A DNA stretch of 64,000 nucleotides, taken from the NCBI GenBank assembly GCA_049976245.1, contig JBMFIQ010000011.1, positions 1-64,000 of the forward strand, read 5' to 3'. This DNA comes from Microbacter sp049976245 (GTDB lineage: Bacteria; Bacteroidota; Bacteroidia; Bacteroidales; Paludibacteraceae). Below the pieces are notes generated by a model, which saw nothing but the letters and a program-made list of their open reading frames with translations, was not told the origin of the DNA and ran no database searches. Numbering within the stretch: position 1 is the stretch's first letter; the number at the start of each line of letters is the position of its first letter. Shown here in pieces: positions 35,655-46,100 of the stretch. The translations under genes and the position numbers were made by a program.

Positions 35655-36950
35655 TCAAAATGAATAAACCCTCACGTAGTCAATGGAATAATATTGTGGA
35701 AAAATGGAGTCATCCACGCCTTGTACTCCACCCCAGTTACCGCCAATGGCCAAATTGAGAATAATGAAACAAGGATTGTCAAAAGGCCAAGTGGAAGCAT
35801 TTTTTGTTGCCGGATTATACGTGTAATAAATATTACTCGGATCATCAATGTAAAATCGAATGGCCACCGGAGTCCAGATTACGCCATAAATGTGATACTG
35901 AGACGAACACGAACTGACCATTTTGGTACCGGTATTCACTGTATTGCCATAACTGGAAGGGGTATGAATCGATCCGTGAATATTTCCGGGATCATAGCCA
36001 ACTTCTTCCATAATATCCACCTCGCCGCATCCCGGCCATCCAATGGAGCCGAAATCGCTTCCCAACATCCAAAAAGCCGGCCATGTTCCTTTTCCAACCG
36101 GCAATTTTGCGCTCACTTCAATGCGACCATAAGTCATAGACTCTTTGCCGGCTGTATTGATACGGCATGAAGTATAGCTACCGACAGTCTGACCAGGTCC
36201 TACTAATTTGGCGATGATGTACAAAATACCATTGCTGATGGAGTCGTTTGAATTGGTGTAATTTTCCAGCTCGTTATTGCCCCAGCCTGATTGTCCCAAA
36301 TCAAAATTCCATTTGGTCATATCGAGCGTAGTACCGTTGAATTCATCACTCCAAGTCAAGTTCGACGGTATATTGGAAGGATTGTAATCCACACGTACCG
36401 GAACCTTATCGGAAGTTGCCGAACCGTTGCCATTGCTTGCTACAACCTGCACGGTGTCAATGCCCACATTGCTGAAGGTATAAGAGAATGTTAAATTGGC
36501 GGTAGTGCCCACCTGTTTCCCATTAACATACCAGGTGTATTGAGTGGCATTGACCGACGAAGCCTGAATGAAAAACGGAATGCCCGCAACCGGAGGATTA
36601 CCTCCCGTGCTAATCGAAGGTTTAGTGGGAAGACTTGGGGCCACCGTAACATTGTATGGATCAGAAACAACCGTGGATTTTCCGTCAGAAACCGTGACTG
36701 TCACTTTAAATGTTCCCGCATTTTTCCAGGTGATCATCACCGGATTGGTGCTCCCCACTATGGAATCGTTCACTTTCCACGACAACGTGTTTTGAGTTGT
36801 CGGGATGCTGTAAGTGCTCACATCTCCCTGGTTCACTTGTGCCGGTCCTGAAATCACCGGTTTTGGCAACACATTGGGCGTTGTTCCTGTTGAACATTGC
36901 ACAAAGGCCAACAAAGAGATTAAAAAAACAAAATGCTTCAAAGCTTTCAT
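35655..36950 (-). CDS. GH16 beta-glucanase lipoprotein with two PKD-like domains
   Basis: 431 residues. The signal peptide ends in a lipobox at FVQC, so it is probably a surface lipoprotein. Two Ig/PKD-like domains follow (about 35-105 and 108-192), then a GH16 jelly roll from about 198 with LTWSDEFNG, RIEVSAKLPVGKGTWPAFWML and the catalytic EVDIMEEVG (ExDxxE, about 309-317). The type fits laminarinase or endo-beta-1,3(4)-glucanase, which would cut the polymer at the cell surface. It has its own -7 box (37115-37108) and leader repeat D before ATG 36950. Confidence 0.92.
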   Translation of the reverse strand: MKALKHFVFLISLLAFVQCSTGTTPNVLPKPVISGPAQVNQGDVSTYSIPTTQNTLSWKVNDSIVGSTNPVMITWKNAGTFKVTVTVSDGKSTVVSDPYNVTVAPSLPTKPSISTGGNPPVAGIPFFIQASSVNATQYTWYVNGKQVGTTANLTFSYTFSNVGIDTVQVVASNGNGSATSDKVPVRVDYNPSNIPSNLTWSDEFNGTTLDMTKWNFDLGQSGWGNNELENYTNSNDSISNGILYIIAKLVGPGQTVGSYTSCRINTAGKESMTYGRIEVSAKLPVGKGTWPAFWMLGSDFGSIGWPGCGEVDIMEEVGYDPGNIHGSIHTPSSYGNTVNTGTKMVSSCSSQYHIYGVIWTPVAIRFYIDDPSNIYYTYNPATKNASTWPFDNPCFIILNLAIGGNWGGVQGVDDSIFPQYYSIDYVRVYSF

Positions 36951-37039
36951 ACGTTTATTTTTATTTTAACACTAAGGATACATGAAACTCACCCAACAGT
37001 CATACGCTTGAGCATAAGCTGTTTTTATGGCTTGTTTCA
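36951..37039 (-). repeat. Leader repeat copy D (89 nt), before the GH16 gene
   Basis: Minus strand: starts TGAAACAAGCC (37039), middle GGTGAGTTTCATGTATCC, A-rich part, ending AAACGT directly before ATG 36950. A TATCTTTG box lies about 70 bp upstream of the repeat start, so the repeat should lie inside the 5' untranslated leader and not be the promoter. Confidence 0.8.
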
Positions 37040-37107
37040 CATTGAATTTTAAATAATCTTACAACTACAGGTTAATCAATGAATGATCATTTCCTTCCTT
37101 TTGATGA

Positions 37108-37115
37108 CAAAGATA
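37108..37115 (-). promoter_or_regulatory. -7 box (TATCTTTG) upstream of GH16
   Basis: Minus-strand TATCTTTG between the GH30 stop and repeat D. No -33 TTTG at 19-21 nt. The predicted leader is about 150 nt and includes all of repeat D. Confidence 0.5.
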
Positions 37116-37146
37116 CGCCATCAGATTCATCTTTAGACCATTTATG

Positions 37147-38595
37147 TCATTTAATGACAATGGTTGAAATGGAATGCGGCAAACTCTCGGTGAGAGCAAC
37201 TTTTCCGCTAACCCAAAGATGATATTTCATTTTTGCATCGGTCGGATTCATCACAATGACAGCAATGGAACCATCTTTGTTAACAAATGCCGTAGTCAAA
37301 AGATTGCTGCTGCTGGGTGAACTGACAATTCGTTTGGCTCCCGGGCGGACAAATTTCGAAAACTGACCAATGTAGTAATAAATGTTGGTGAAAATCAGTT
37401 TGCCGGTTTGCGTATCGCCAATGATGGGAGCAAAACAATAATTTCCGACATGATTTGGGCCGCCATGTTCGTCAAGCAACACATTCCAGTCAGTCCAGCC
37501 TACGGTGCCGGCATTGAAATCGTGAATCATGGAACGTCCGTATTTTTCGCCAAGATTCCAATCGTTCACCTGATCAATGTTAAAATGATCCACACATCCT
37601 TCGGTAAACAGCAGATTGGTGTTTGGAAATGCCTCGTGCACCAAACGTTCGTTATTAAACATCATTTCACCGCCCGACCAGGACTCATACCAATGATAGC
37701 CGATTCCCCAAACATATTTGGCAGCAGCGGGATCTTCCAAAACCACACTGGCACGATAGTAAAGCAAATCACGATTATGATCCCAGGCAATGATTTTTTT
37801 ACTGCCCAGCCCGTTGCGTGCCAAGGTAGGTCCAAGATAATTCTTGATGAAATCGCGTTCTTCCTGAGCCGAATAAATGCAAGATTCCCAGATTTGAACA
37901 GCCAACGGTTCATTTTGAACGGTCATTCCCCAAATTGGAATACCTTGAGCCTGATAAGCCTTGATAAATTTGACAAAATAATTAGCCCATGCCTGACGAT
38001 ATTGAGGCAGCAGGTGGCCTCCGTGCAGCATGTCATCATTGCTCTTCATCCAAGCCGGAGGACTCCAGGGGCTGGCAAAAAGCGTGAGATGACCGCCAGC
38101 GGCAGCCATGGCTTTTTTGATGAACGGGATTCGGTATTTCTCATCATGCGCCACACTGAAGGTTTTCAGTTGTGTGTCATGATCGGCCACGTATGTGTAA
38201 CTGCCACTGGAAAAATCGCAACTGTTGATGTTGGTTCTTCCCAAAGTATATCCAATCCCTTTTTGAGGATCATAATAAGCCGTCAGCAAGGCTTCCTGCG
38301 ATTTTTCGGGCAGTTTGGCAAACGTTTCAGCCGAAGCATCGGTCAAAGCGCCTCCGATGCCCAACATTGTTTGAAAGGATTTCGACGGATCGACGAAGAT
38401 CCAGGTTCCTTCGTTCACTGCCTGCGCACTTGGTTCCAAATGTAACGAGCCCGTGGGGGACAATCGCAATGGAGTATCTTTTGCGGTAGTAAACACTTCA
38501 CAATTCATCAAAGCATTTGAATGTTGTCCCCATGATGTTGTGGCTGAGAACAACAGAGGAACGGCTAACAATTTAATCATCAATTTTATGTTCAT
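37147..38595 (-). CDS. GH30 family beta-glucanase, first copy
   Basis: 482 residues with a signal peptide (LLAVPLLFSATTSWGQ). GH30 barrel with the side beta domain: GIGGALTDASAETFAKL, FASPWSPPAWMKSN, acid/base Glu in TVQNEP (about Glu229) and nucleophile Glu in FTEGCVD (about Glu331), then a C-terminal beta domain (FVRPGAKRIVSS). Bacteroidota members of this kind include endo-beta-1,6-glucanases, which fits the PUL; a glucosylceramidase-type activity cannot be excluded. Its ATG overlaps the stop of a 19-codon leader ORF (ATGA). Confidence 0.9.
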   Translation of the reverse strand: MNIKLMIKLLAVPLLFSATTSWGQHSNALMNCEVFTTAKDTPLRLSPTGSLHLEPSAQAVNEGTWIFVDPSKSFQTMLGIGGALTDASAETFAKLPEKSQEALLTAYYDPQKGIGYTLGRTNINSCDFSSGSYTYVADHDTQLKTFSVAHDEKYRIPFIKKAMAAAGGHLTLFASPWSPPAWMKSNDDMLHGGHLLPQYRQAWANYFVKFIKAYQAQGIPIWGMTVQNEPLAVQIWESCIYSAQEERDFIKNYLGPTLARNGLGSKKIIAWDHNRDLLYYRASVVLEDPAAAKYVWGIGYHWYESWSGGEMMFNNERLVHEAFPNTNLLFTEGCVDHFNIDQVNDWNLGEKYGRSMIHDFNAGTVGWTDWNVLLDEHGGPNHVGNYCFAPIIGDTQTGKLIFTNIYYYIGQFSKFVRPGAKRIVSSPSSSNLLTTAFVNKDGSIAVIVMNPTDAKMKYHLWVSGKVALTESLPHSISTIVIK

Positions 38596-38651
38596 AAGAA
38601 ACTGTTTTTATAAAGATAGATGAGATTCGTTTGTTGTTTTGACGTTTTCAT
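38592..38651 (-). CDS. 19-codon leader ORF coupled to GH30
   Basis: ATG 38651 directly follows leader repeat B. The frame runs MKTSKQQTNLIYLYKNSFL and stops at TGA 38594-38592, overlapping the GH30 ATG at 38595-38593 as ATGA. Such an overlap implies that ribosomes ending here could re-initiate on the glycosidase. The peptide is basic and then hydrophobic, with no known family. It may be only a by-product of the repeat landing ahead of the gene. Confidence 0.4.
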   Translation of the reverse strand: MKTSKQQTNLIYLYKNSFL

Positions 38652-38745
38652 ACGTCTATTTTTATTTTTAACGCCAAGGATGTATGGAACTCGCACCTAC
38701 ACATTGCCTTGTGTGCCAAAGTTTATTTGTATCATGCTCGTTTCA
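38652..38745 (-). repeat. Leader repeat copy B (94 nt), between the two GH30 genes
   Basis: Minus strand: TGAAACGAGCATG (38745) begins immediately after the TAA stop of the upstream GH30 gene (38748-38746). The middle is GGTGCGAGTTCCATACATCC, then an A-rich stretch ending AGACGT before ATGAAA at 38651. The insert of about 5 nt relative to the other copies lies in the first half. Confidence 0.8.
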
Positions 38746-40212
38746 TTACCAAATAAAAGTTCCGACAGCCCCCGACTGCAACGTCGGAGTAACCATTTTT
38801 CCGTTGAAGCGAATATTAAAAGTGGTAGCTGACAAACCGGTGTTGAGCACGATAAGCACTTTGTTTCCGGCAGGCGTTTTAAAAGCCACGTTGGGTAAGT
38901 TGTCGGGCACGGTAGAGGCAATACGCACCGAACCCGGACGAACAAACTTGGCAGCATGAGCAATGATGTAATAACTCACATTTCTCGTTACGGAAGTGCC
39001 AATGGTCAAAGCACCGAGACAGGTTGAACATCCACCGTTGGTATGCAACGACTGATTAGGATCGGAAGCCAAATTCCATTCCAGCACATTTTTACTCCAA
39101 TTACGGATGGCTCCGATAATTAAATTCTGAACGTGCCAGTCGAGATCCTGATGAAAACTGCCGTTAGAAAACGTAGCCTGTTCGGTAAAATAAAGATTTT
39201 TGTTCGGAAACATAGAGTGTACTGAGGACATGGTATTGATGTTGCCCGCATACAAATGGAAAGCTGAGCCGTCAATGTAAGGATAAGCCTGTGGATCACT
39301 CAAAATAGCCGTCGCATACTCCGGATGATCGAGGTTGTGATCGTAAATAATGATTTTTGTATTCAGATGATTGGCCTGAAACTGTGGCCCTAAATAATTC
39401 TTCACAAATGCATCTTCTTCGTTCGACTGCATCAACATGGCCGGATTGTTGTAGGCATTGAGCGGTTCATTTTGAGGCGTAATGGCCGTGATATTAATTC
39501 CCGCAGCCTGCATGGCCTGAATGTATTTTACAAAATAACGCGCATAAACATTATAATATTCCGGTTTTAGACTTCCTCCCACAAAACTTCCGTTGGTTTT
39601 CATCCACGTCGGAGCGGTCCAAGGAGTGGCAATAATTTTGATAGATGGATTGAGTGCAATAATTTTTTGAAGGATGGGAATTAAATCGGTTCTTTCCTGG
39701 TCAATACTGAAATATTGAAGAGTTGTGTCGGTTTTACCCGGTAAAACCTCATCGTAGGTAAAGGGTGCGGCACTTAAATCGGATGCTCCAAGACTAAGTC
39801 GCAGGTAACTCACTCCAATGTGCGTTGAATCGGTCAGGAATAAATCTCTCAACAAGGCATCTTTCTGGGTTTCGGGCAAGCTGTTGATGAGCATGGCACT
39901 TACGCCGGTCAGCGCATAACCAAAGCCATCAATGTTTTGATAGATTTGAGTAGTATCAACGTCAATAACGGGATAGCCGTTAGGTGACGCCGAAAAATTA
40001 AGTGAGGTGGTTTTCTGTTGTTGAAACAGCACGGTTTTGTCTGCATTTGTCAACCAAAAAGCCACATCGCTGCTTACGGAAGTTTTGATGGAGTCACTGG
40101 CATTAGGAGTCAACTCATCCATGTGACTGTTGTTTTTACAACCAGCCACTAAATTAATGGAGATCATAGCCAATAACACCATAAAAACTTGTTTTAGACC
40201 ATTGTTCTTCAT
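38746..40212 (-). CDS. GH30 family beta-glucanase lipoprotein, second copy
   Basis: 488 residues. The signal peptide ends with lipobox LVAGC, so it is membrane-anchored. GH30 motifs are NIDGFGYALTGVSAML, ATPWTAPTWMKTN, acid/base Glu in TPQNEP (about Glu249) and nucleophile Glu in YFTEQATF (about Glu344), with AKFVRPGSVRIAS in the C-terminal domain. It is clearly diverged from the other GH30, so probably different in specificity or location. ATG 40212 is chosen over an upstream in-frame extension because the signal peptide starts there. Confidence 0.9.
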   Translation of the reverse strand: MKNNGLKQVFMVLLAMISINLVAGCKNNSHMDELTPNASDSIKTSVSSDVAFWLTNADKTVLFQQQKTTSLNFSASPNGYPVIDVDTTQIYQNIDGFGYALTGVSAMLINSLPETQKDALLRDLFLTDSTHIGVSYLRLSLGASDLSAAPFTYDEVLPGKTDTTLQYFSIDQERTDLIPILQKIIALNPSIKIIATPWTAPTWMKTNGSFVGGSLKPEYYNVYARYFVKYIQAMQAAGINITAITPQNEPLNAYNNPAMLMQSNEEDAFVKNYLGPQFQANHLNTKIIIYDHNLDHPEYATAILSDPQAYPYIDGSAFHLYAGNINTMSSVHSMFPNKNLYFTEQATFSNGSFHQDLDWHVQNLIIGAIRNWSKNVLEWNLASDPNQSLHTNGGCSTCLGALTIGTSVTRNVSYYIIAHAAKFVRPGSVRIASTVPDNLPNVAFKTPAGNKVLIVLNTGLSATTFNIRFNGKMVTPTLQSGAVGTFIW

Positions 40213-40265
40213 GATTTTTTCTTTTGATTTCACGCAAAGAGAGCAATTGAATTTTTTCAATGAAA

Positions 40266-40296
40266 AGCATCCGAAGTCGCCAAGACTCCGGATGCT
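40266..40296 (-). terminator. Terminator within the PUL, after the surface lipoprotein gene
   Basis: 13-bp stem with one G-T wobble (40266-40278 and 40284-40296), 5-nt loop, followed on the minus strand by TTTTCATT. Partial termination here would give SusCD and the binding protein more transcript than the GH30 genes. Confidence 0.7.
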
Positions 40297-40446
40297 CTAA
40301 AACTACATAAATCAACTAATACCTACCCGACATGTTGTTTTGGGTATCAAAACATTAAGGATCACATAAAAGTTCAAGGGAAAATAAACAAGGAGCGTCA
40401 CATGGATCATCTCCTTGTTTGTAAAACACATCATGCAAACTCCCTA

Positions 40447-41376
40447 TTATTTCGCTTTCAGTTTGACATAATAGGCCATGCCCACTTCCGGTTGTACTGT
40501 ACGTAACAACATGTTGGTATCCGAAATGCTTAGAATTTCAAATTGTGTTGTTCCGGTATAATAACCAACAGAACCCGGTTTGGTGAAGTTGATATAAACA
40601 CCTATGCTGTAAGCAGAAGGAGTACCACCTGAGAAAGTGTATGTTGCCGTATAGGTTGGCCAATACAAGATCCAGTCATTCCCGTAACCGCCAAAGACAC
40701 CCGTAGGAGGATTAACAAAATCACGTTTGAAATAATTGACGTTACCAAAAATCTTATTGTAGGTCGAATCTATAAATTGTCCTTGGTTGGTAAACGTATA
40801 AACGTTCGTGTACAATCCTGTTCCTGTTTTGTCGCCCGGATTTGCAGCATACCACCATGTTGTGTATGAATCAGCCGGTCCAAGACCCATATTACCTACA
40901 GCTGCGCTGTCCACCATCCATCTTTTCCCTGTCGGTGAATCATTCGTCAGCATGGATAAAATAGCCGGATCAACATGATAAGCATAATAAACGGTAATGC
41001 TATCGGTTATGGAAGCAGTAGGAGTTGCTCCTGCCACACCATAAGCCGTAATGGTTACTCCATATTTATTGACACCTGCTGGTTTTTTATTGTACGTATA
41101 ACGCACCGTGTCAGGTAGATTGGTCAGAAAGACCGGGGTGGAACCATCGCCAAAGTCCACTTTACAGGCTTCCGCATTTTTGGCAGAGATATTAAACAAA
41201 ACGGTTCCGGAGCCATCTCCATTCGGCATTGATGCCGTTGCTCCAATAATCGTCGCAGTGATTTGAAGGTCAGAAGGAGTCTGGATGTTGCCAAGTGAAT
41301 AGTTTTCATTTTGGCAGCCGGCAAGCCCGATAAGCAACACTGCGCCCAATAATAAAAGCTTTATTTTTGTATTCAT
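40447..41376 (-). CDS. Surface glycan-binding-type lipoprotein with PKD-like domain
   Basis: 309 residues with lipobox LIGLAGC. A PKD-like domain with VDFGDGSTPVFL lies at about 35-130. The rest holds aromatic-rich strands (SYTTWWYAANPG, NDWILYWPTYTATYTF) suited to glycan stacking. It directly follows SusD, the usual place of SGBP-type proteins, so binding of the target glucan at the cell surface is likely by context. No catalytic motif is seen. Confidence 0.7.
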   Translation of the reverse strand: MNTKIKLLLLGAVLLIGLAGCQNENYSLGNIQTPSDLQITATIIGATASMPNGDGSGTVLFNISAKNAEACKVDFGDGSTPVFLTNLPDTVRYTYNKKPAGVNKYGVTITAYGVAGATPTASITDSITVYYAYHVDPAILSMLTNDSPTGKRWMVDSAAVGNMGLGPADSYTTWWYAANPGDKTGTGLYTNVYTFTNQGQFIDSTYNKIFGNVNYFKRDFVNPPTGVFGGYGNDWILYWPTYTATYTFSGGTPSAYSIGVYINFTKPGSVGYYTGTTQFEILSISDTNMLLRTVQPEVGMAYYVKLKAK

Positions 41377-41509
41377 TGTGGTATAATTTATGTTACCTTT
41401 TTTAATTTAACAGGTAAAATTTAATTTACAAAATTGATGTATGTACCAAAAAAAGGATCGCCCGACCGTCGATGATAACTCATCGGACGAACCTGTTTCT
41501 TTATTAAAA

Positions 41510-43069
41510 TTAATATCCGGGGTTCTGAACCATTTTTGTATTGGTCAATTCAGACAAAGGAATTGGCAACACTTCATTTTTACCAGCAACAAAATGTTTT
41601 GAGAAACCGTTTGCCATGTGGTTCAAGACAGCCGGAGCATCTCCCCAACGAACCAAGTCAAAATAACGTACTCCTTCGGTAGCTAATTCCATACGACGTT
41701 CAAATTTGATAGCTGCCATCGTGACAGGTACTGAAGGCAATCCCACTCTGGCTCTTACCGCATCGAGCAATGCTTGTGCGCGAGGCAGGTTGGTATTGGA
41801 CATCACCAATGCTTCAGCCTCCATCAAGTAAGTATCGGCCAAGCGAATTTCAATCACATCCTGTTTGAAATTCAACACCTGATTGCCCACTGTGCTGGTG
41901 TATTGAAGATAAGGAGCCCATTTCCACATGAAATAACCTGTTGCAGCATAACATTGATCTTTCGAGTAAGTACATTGACCTGCGTTTACCAAACTATCTA
42001 AATTGATGATGGTGTATTTGTAACGTGGATCGTATGTCCCATTCTGAGTCATGGCATTTACAAGATCGATGCTGACCGGATTGAAACTCCATCCGGATAA
42101 CAAATTTGGAGCAGTACTGTTGCTACCTGTCCGGGCATATCCTCTCGGGCCGGTCATTAAAGAATAGACATTAGATTTAAGCTGTCCCCATGCCCACCAG
42201 TCATAATTTTGTGAACCCGATTTTTCAATTTCGAAAATTGATTCGGCATTGAATTTATTGTTCGGATTGAAAATGTCAGCATAGTTTGCCAACAGATGAT
42301 ACCCAAAACGGCTTGTTCCGCCCGGAGTCGTTCCGTTGACATCGGCCAATTCCTGAGCAGCATTTGACCATTTCTTTTCATACAAATAGACTTTGCCCAG
42401 CAATGCTTCGGCTGCTCCCTGAGTAGCGCGACCGTTTTCGGCAGCAGGAACCGTGACGGGGAGATTCGGAATGGCATCAGTCAAATCTTTTTCAATTTGA
42501 GCATACACTTCCTGAGGTGTAGCCTGCGTGGCAGTGTACATTTGATCGGCAGTTTGAGGAGAAGTAAACAAAGGAACATTTCCAAACCAAACTACCAGAT
42601 TAAAATAATAATGTGCCCTTAAGAACTTGGCTTCAGCCGTATAACGTGCTTTGTCCTGATCGCTTAATCCCGGAACACTGCCCAATTTGGAAAGAATCAG
42701 GTTGCACTGTTTGACGCCGATAAAATTGTTAGTCCACATATCAATGGGCATGTTGGCCGGCGTCAATTGAGTCATATTATTCATTGCTTGCCATTGGCTC
42801 ATATCGGACGGACCACCGCCACCTGCATAACAGTCGTCCGAGGCAGAGTTTTCAGGCCCCAGAGGATCACAATAGGTATTGTTGGTTTCCGTATTCAAAG
42901 CGCTATAAGCAGCCACTAAACCTGCAAATGCATCACTCGGATTGGCATAATAATTCGATTCGAGCGATTCTCCTTTTGGCGTTACATTCAAAAAGGAATT
43001 GGAGCAGGATGTAATTACTACGGCACTTAACATCACAATTAGGCCGCTAAATAATTTATTGTGTTTCAT
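41510..43069 (-). CDS. SusD/RagB family nutrient-binding outer-membrane lipoprotein
   Basis: 519 residues. Lipobox VVITSC, then the SusD N-terminal TPR-like fold (LNVTPKGESLESNYYANPSDAFAG) and the C-terminal RagB part with FERRMELATEGVRYFDLVRWGDA, the hallmark of the family. It caps the SusC channel and binds the glycan. ATG 43069 is preferred; a TTG upstream is in frame. It lies 59 bp after susC. Confidence 0.95.
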   Translation of the reverse strand: MKHNKLFSGLIVMLSAVVITSCSNSFLNVTPKGESLESNYYANPSDAFAGLVAAYSALNTETNNTYCDPLGPENSASDDCYAGGGGPSDMSQWQAMNNMTQLTPANMPIDMWTNNFIGVKQCNLILSKLGSVPGLSDQDKARYTAEAKFLRAHYYFNLVVWFGNVPLFTSPQTADQMYTATQATPQEVYAQIEKDLTDAIPNLPVTVPAAENGRATQGAAEALLGKVYLYEKKWSNAAQELADVNGTTPGGTSRFGYHLLANYADIFNPNNKFNAESIFEIEKSGSQNYDWWAWGQLKSNVYSLMTGPRGYARTGSNSTAPNLLSGWSFNPVSIDLVNAMTQNGTYDPRYKYTIINLDSLVNAGQCTYSKDQCYAATGYFMWKWAPYLQYTSTVGNQVLNFKQDVIEIRLADTYLMEAEALVMSNTNLPRAQALLDAVRARVGLPSVPVTMAAIKFERRMELATEGVRYFDLVRWGDAPAVLNHMANGFSKHFVAGKNEVLPIPLSELTNTKMVQNPGY

Positions 43070-43128
43070 TTCTTTAAAGTTTTTATTAAGTTTCAATGCT
43101 GTTTTTATCGAATTGATTCGACCTTATG

Positions 43129-46100
43129 TCAGATTCCGACATTTAATCCAATCAAATAAGTTCTGGCCTGCGGATAAATACCACGGTCAATACCATAACT
43201 GCTTCCACCAACTTCAGGATCATATCCGGTATATTTGGTTGCAGTGAACAAATTACTTACACTTCCATAGATTCTAACGCTGTTAAATCCGATGGCTGTC
43301 ATCCATGCTTTAGGCAAGGTATATCCCACTTGAATGGTTTTAATTCGGAAATAAGCACCGTTTTGCAAATAGAAGTTAGAAGGATTTCTAAAGTTATTAT
43401 TAGGATCTTGAATGGACAATCTCGGATAATTGCTGTTCGGATTGGCAACCGTCCATGCATTGAGGGCTTCAATCGGATAGTTGGAAGTTGTGATATCGAG
43501 ACGACGGTAAGCTTGGAAAATCTTATTTCCCCAAACACCTTGACCAAATACCATGAAATCCCAGTTCTTATATCCAAAGGTTATGGTTGCCCCATAATTG
43601 TAAGGAGCATAAGGAGAACCAAGGAATGTACGGTCACTTTGATCGATTTGACCGTCTCCGTTGATATCAGCCCATTTGAAATCACCCGGTTTGGCATTGG
43701 GTTGAATCAAATTGCCATTTTTGTCGCGATAATTGTTGATCTCAGCTTGAGAATGGAACACGCCCAATTCCTTAAATCCGTAAAAAGCATTAAAGGGTTG
43801 TCCTACAGCGGTACGTGTTAACGGATAAGTCGAATTTTGGAATGTTGCACCACCGTCCAAGTATTGTTTCCCTTCTCCCAAGAAGGTAATTTCATTCTTG
43901 TTGTAGGAGAAATTCACAGTTGCATTCAATCTGAAATCTTTGCCAAAATGTTTGTTGTATCCCAGTTGAATTTCATATCCTTTGTTGGACAAGTCTCCAA
44001 CGTTTGACCATGGTTGAGCGGTATAACCTTCGTAAAGCGGAATTTGTACCTGCAACAACATACCGGTGGTCTTTTTGGAATAATAATCGAAAGTGACGGT
44101 AAAGCTTTTCCAAAGTACAGCATCAAAGCCGCCATCGAACGAAGTGGTTTGTTCCCATTTCAAGTTCGGATTGGCAGGACTTGTGGTGGAATATCCCACA
44201 GCCAATTGATCAGGACCAAAGATATAGTTATTAAAACCTCCACCGGCAATGATGGATTGATACTGGAATGGTGATAAGGACATGTCATTCCCTACCACAC
44301 CATAAGAACCACGCAGTTTTAAATTATCCACAAAGGAGTTTTGAGGAAAGAATGCTTCACGACTGATGACCCAACCAACCTGAGCAGAAGGGAAGTATGC
44401 ATAAAGGTTGTTCGATCCAAATTTTGAAGAACCATCCCGACGCAAAATCCCGGTAAAGAGGTATTTTTGATCATAATTGTAATTGACACGTCCAAAGAGT
44501 GAGCTCATCGTGTAATCCTGAGCATCATAACCACCTCCCAAGCGTTGTGACTGTGGCAAAGCAAAATTGAACGAAGCGTCCTGATAATTCGACACCGGTT
44601 CTCCCTGATAGGTGACGTTCAAACCGCTCCCGGTTTGTTGTAAAGCGCTGGATCCTAACATCACGGAGAAGTTATGTTTACCAAATGTGCGGGTATAATC
44701 AATGGTGTTGTCCCAGTTCCATGACAAATTTTGCTCAACATCTCTATATTGAACCACCATGTTGGTATTGCTGTTGTTGGCATTCAAATAATAGAGCGGA
44801 GTAAAGGAATTATAACCCCAGAAAGCTTTCTTAACGTTGATTTGCGATTTAATGGTAAGACCTTTAATCGGATGAATATCAATATAAGCATTGCCAACCA
44901 AATTGTCCGACCATCCGTAATTTCCTTTTTGTGTTTGAATGTAAGCTAACGGGTTAGTCTCTTCCTGTCCGACATATTGTGAAATACCGTAATACATTCC
45001 GTTAGGAGCAATCAAGGCATATTGCGGATAAGAAGAACCGATAGTGGCATTGACATAAACCGGAGTTAACGGATCTAAGTTTAAAGCCGAGTTTAAAGGA
45101 CCTCCGAATTCAGTATTCGGATTCATTCCGGTCAAGCTCTTTTCATAGGTATAATCCAAATATTCACCAACCGTGACATAGTTGCCAATTTTGTAAGTTG
45201 AGTTAGAGGTCAGTGAGAATCGCTTATCGTAAGCAATGGACGGAGCAACAATCCCTTTTTGATCAATGTATCCGGCCGAAACATAATATGTCGCTTTATC
45301 GGAACCACCGGAAACACTGACACTGTGACTTTGATAAGGAGCTGTACTGAAAATTTCATTTTGCCAGTTGGTTCCAACACCTAACGACGTAGGATTTGCA
45401 AATGCTGGAACATTCCCGTCATTCAATAATGATTCGTTGTAAAGTTCTGCATACTGCGTAGCATTAGCCAGTTTTACTTTTTTAATCACATCTTGCTCAC
45501 CGATTTGCATGTTGTAATTCACATGAATGGGGGTATCCAGTTTCCCTTTTTTTGTAGTCACCAAAACCACACCATTCGATGCACGTGCACCATAAATTGC
45601 ACAAGATGCAGCATCTTTCAACACCTCAATGGATGCAATGTCATTGGGGTTTAAGTATTCCAATCCACCGTTCATCACAACCCCGTCAACAACATAGAGC
45701 GGATCGCTGTTATTAATGGAGGTAATACCACGGATAAGAATGGTAGGAGCACTACCCGGAGCCCCTGAACTTTGTGCCACGGTAACCCCTGAAGTCAAAC
45801 CTTGCAAGGCATCGTCCAGTCGGGTCAATTGTTTCGTGTCAATTTCTTTGGAAGTAACTGTTGAAATAGCCCCTGTTACAAGACTCTTTTTCTGAACGCC
45901 ATAACCAACAACTACCACTTCGTCGATTTGTTTGGTGCTTTCTGCCATGACAACTCGCATGTACGTAGCTTTTCCGATGGCTTTTTCCTGCGTTTGATAG
46001 CCAATAAAACTAAATACTAACGTCTTATCGGAAGCATCGGGAATGTTGTTCAATGTAAACTTCCCATCAACATTGGTAATAGTCCCCAATGAAGTTCCTT

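Noticed and set aside
37408..38445. 345-codon open frame on the plus strand
   Set aside because: Lies entirely antisense to the GH30 gene, has no family motif, and the minus-strand frame has both catalytic Glu motifs and a signal peptide.
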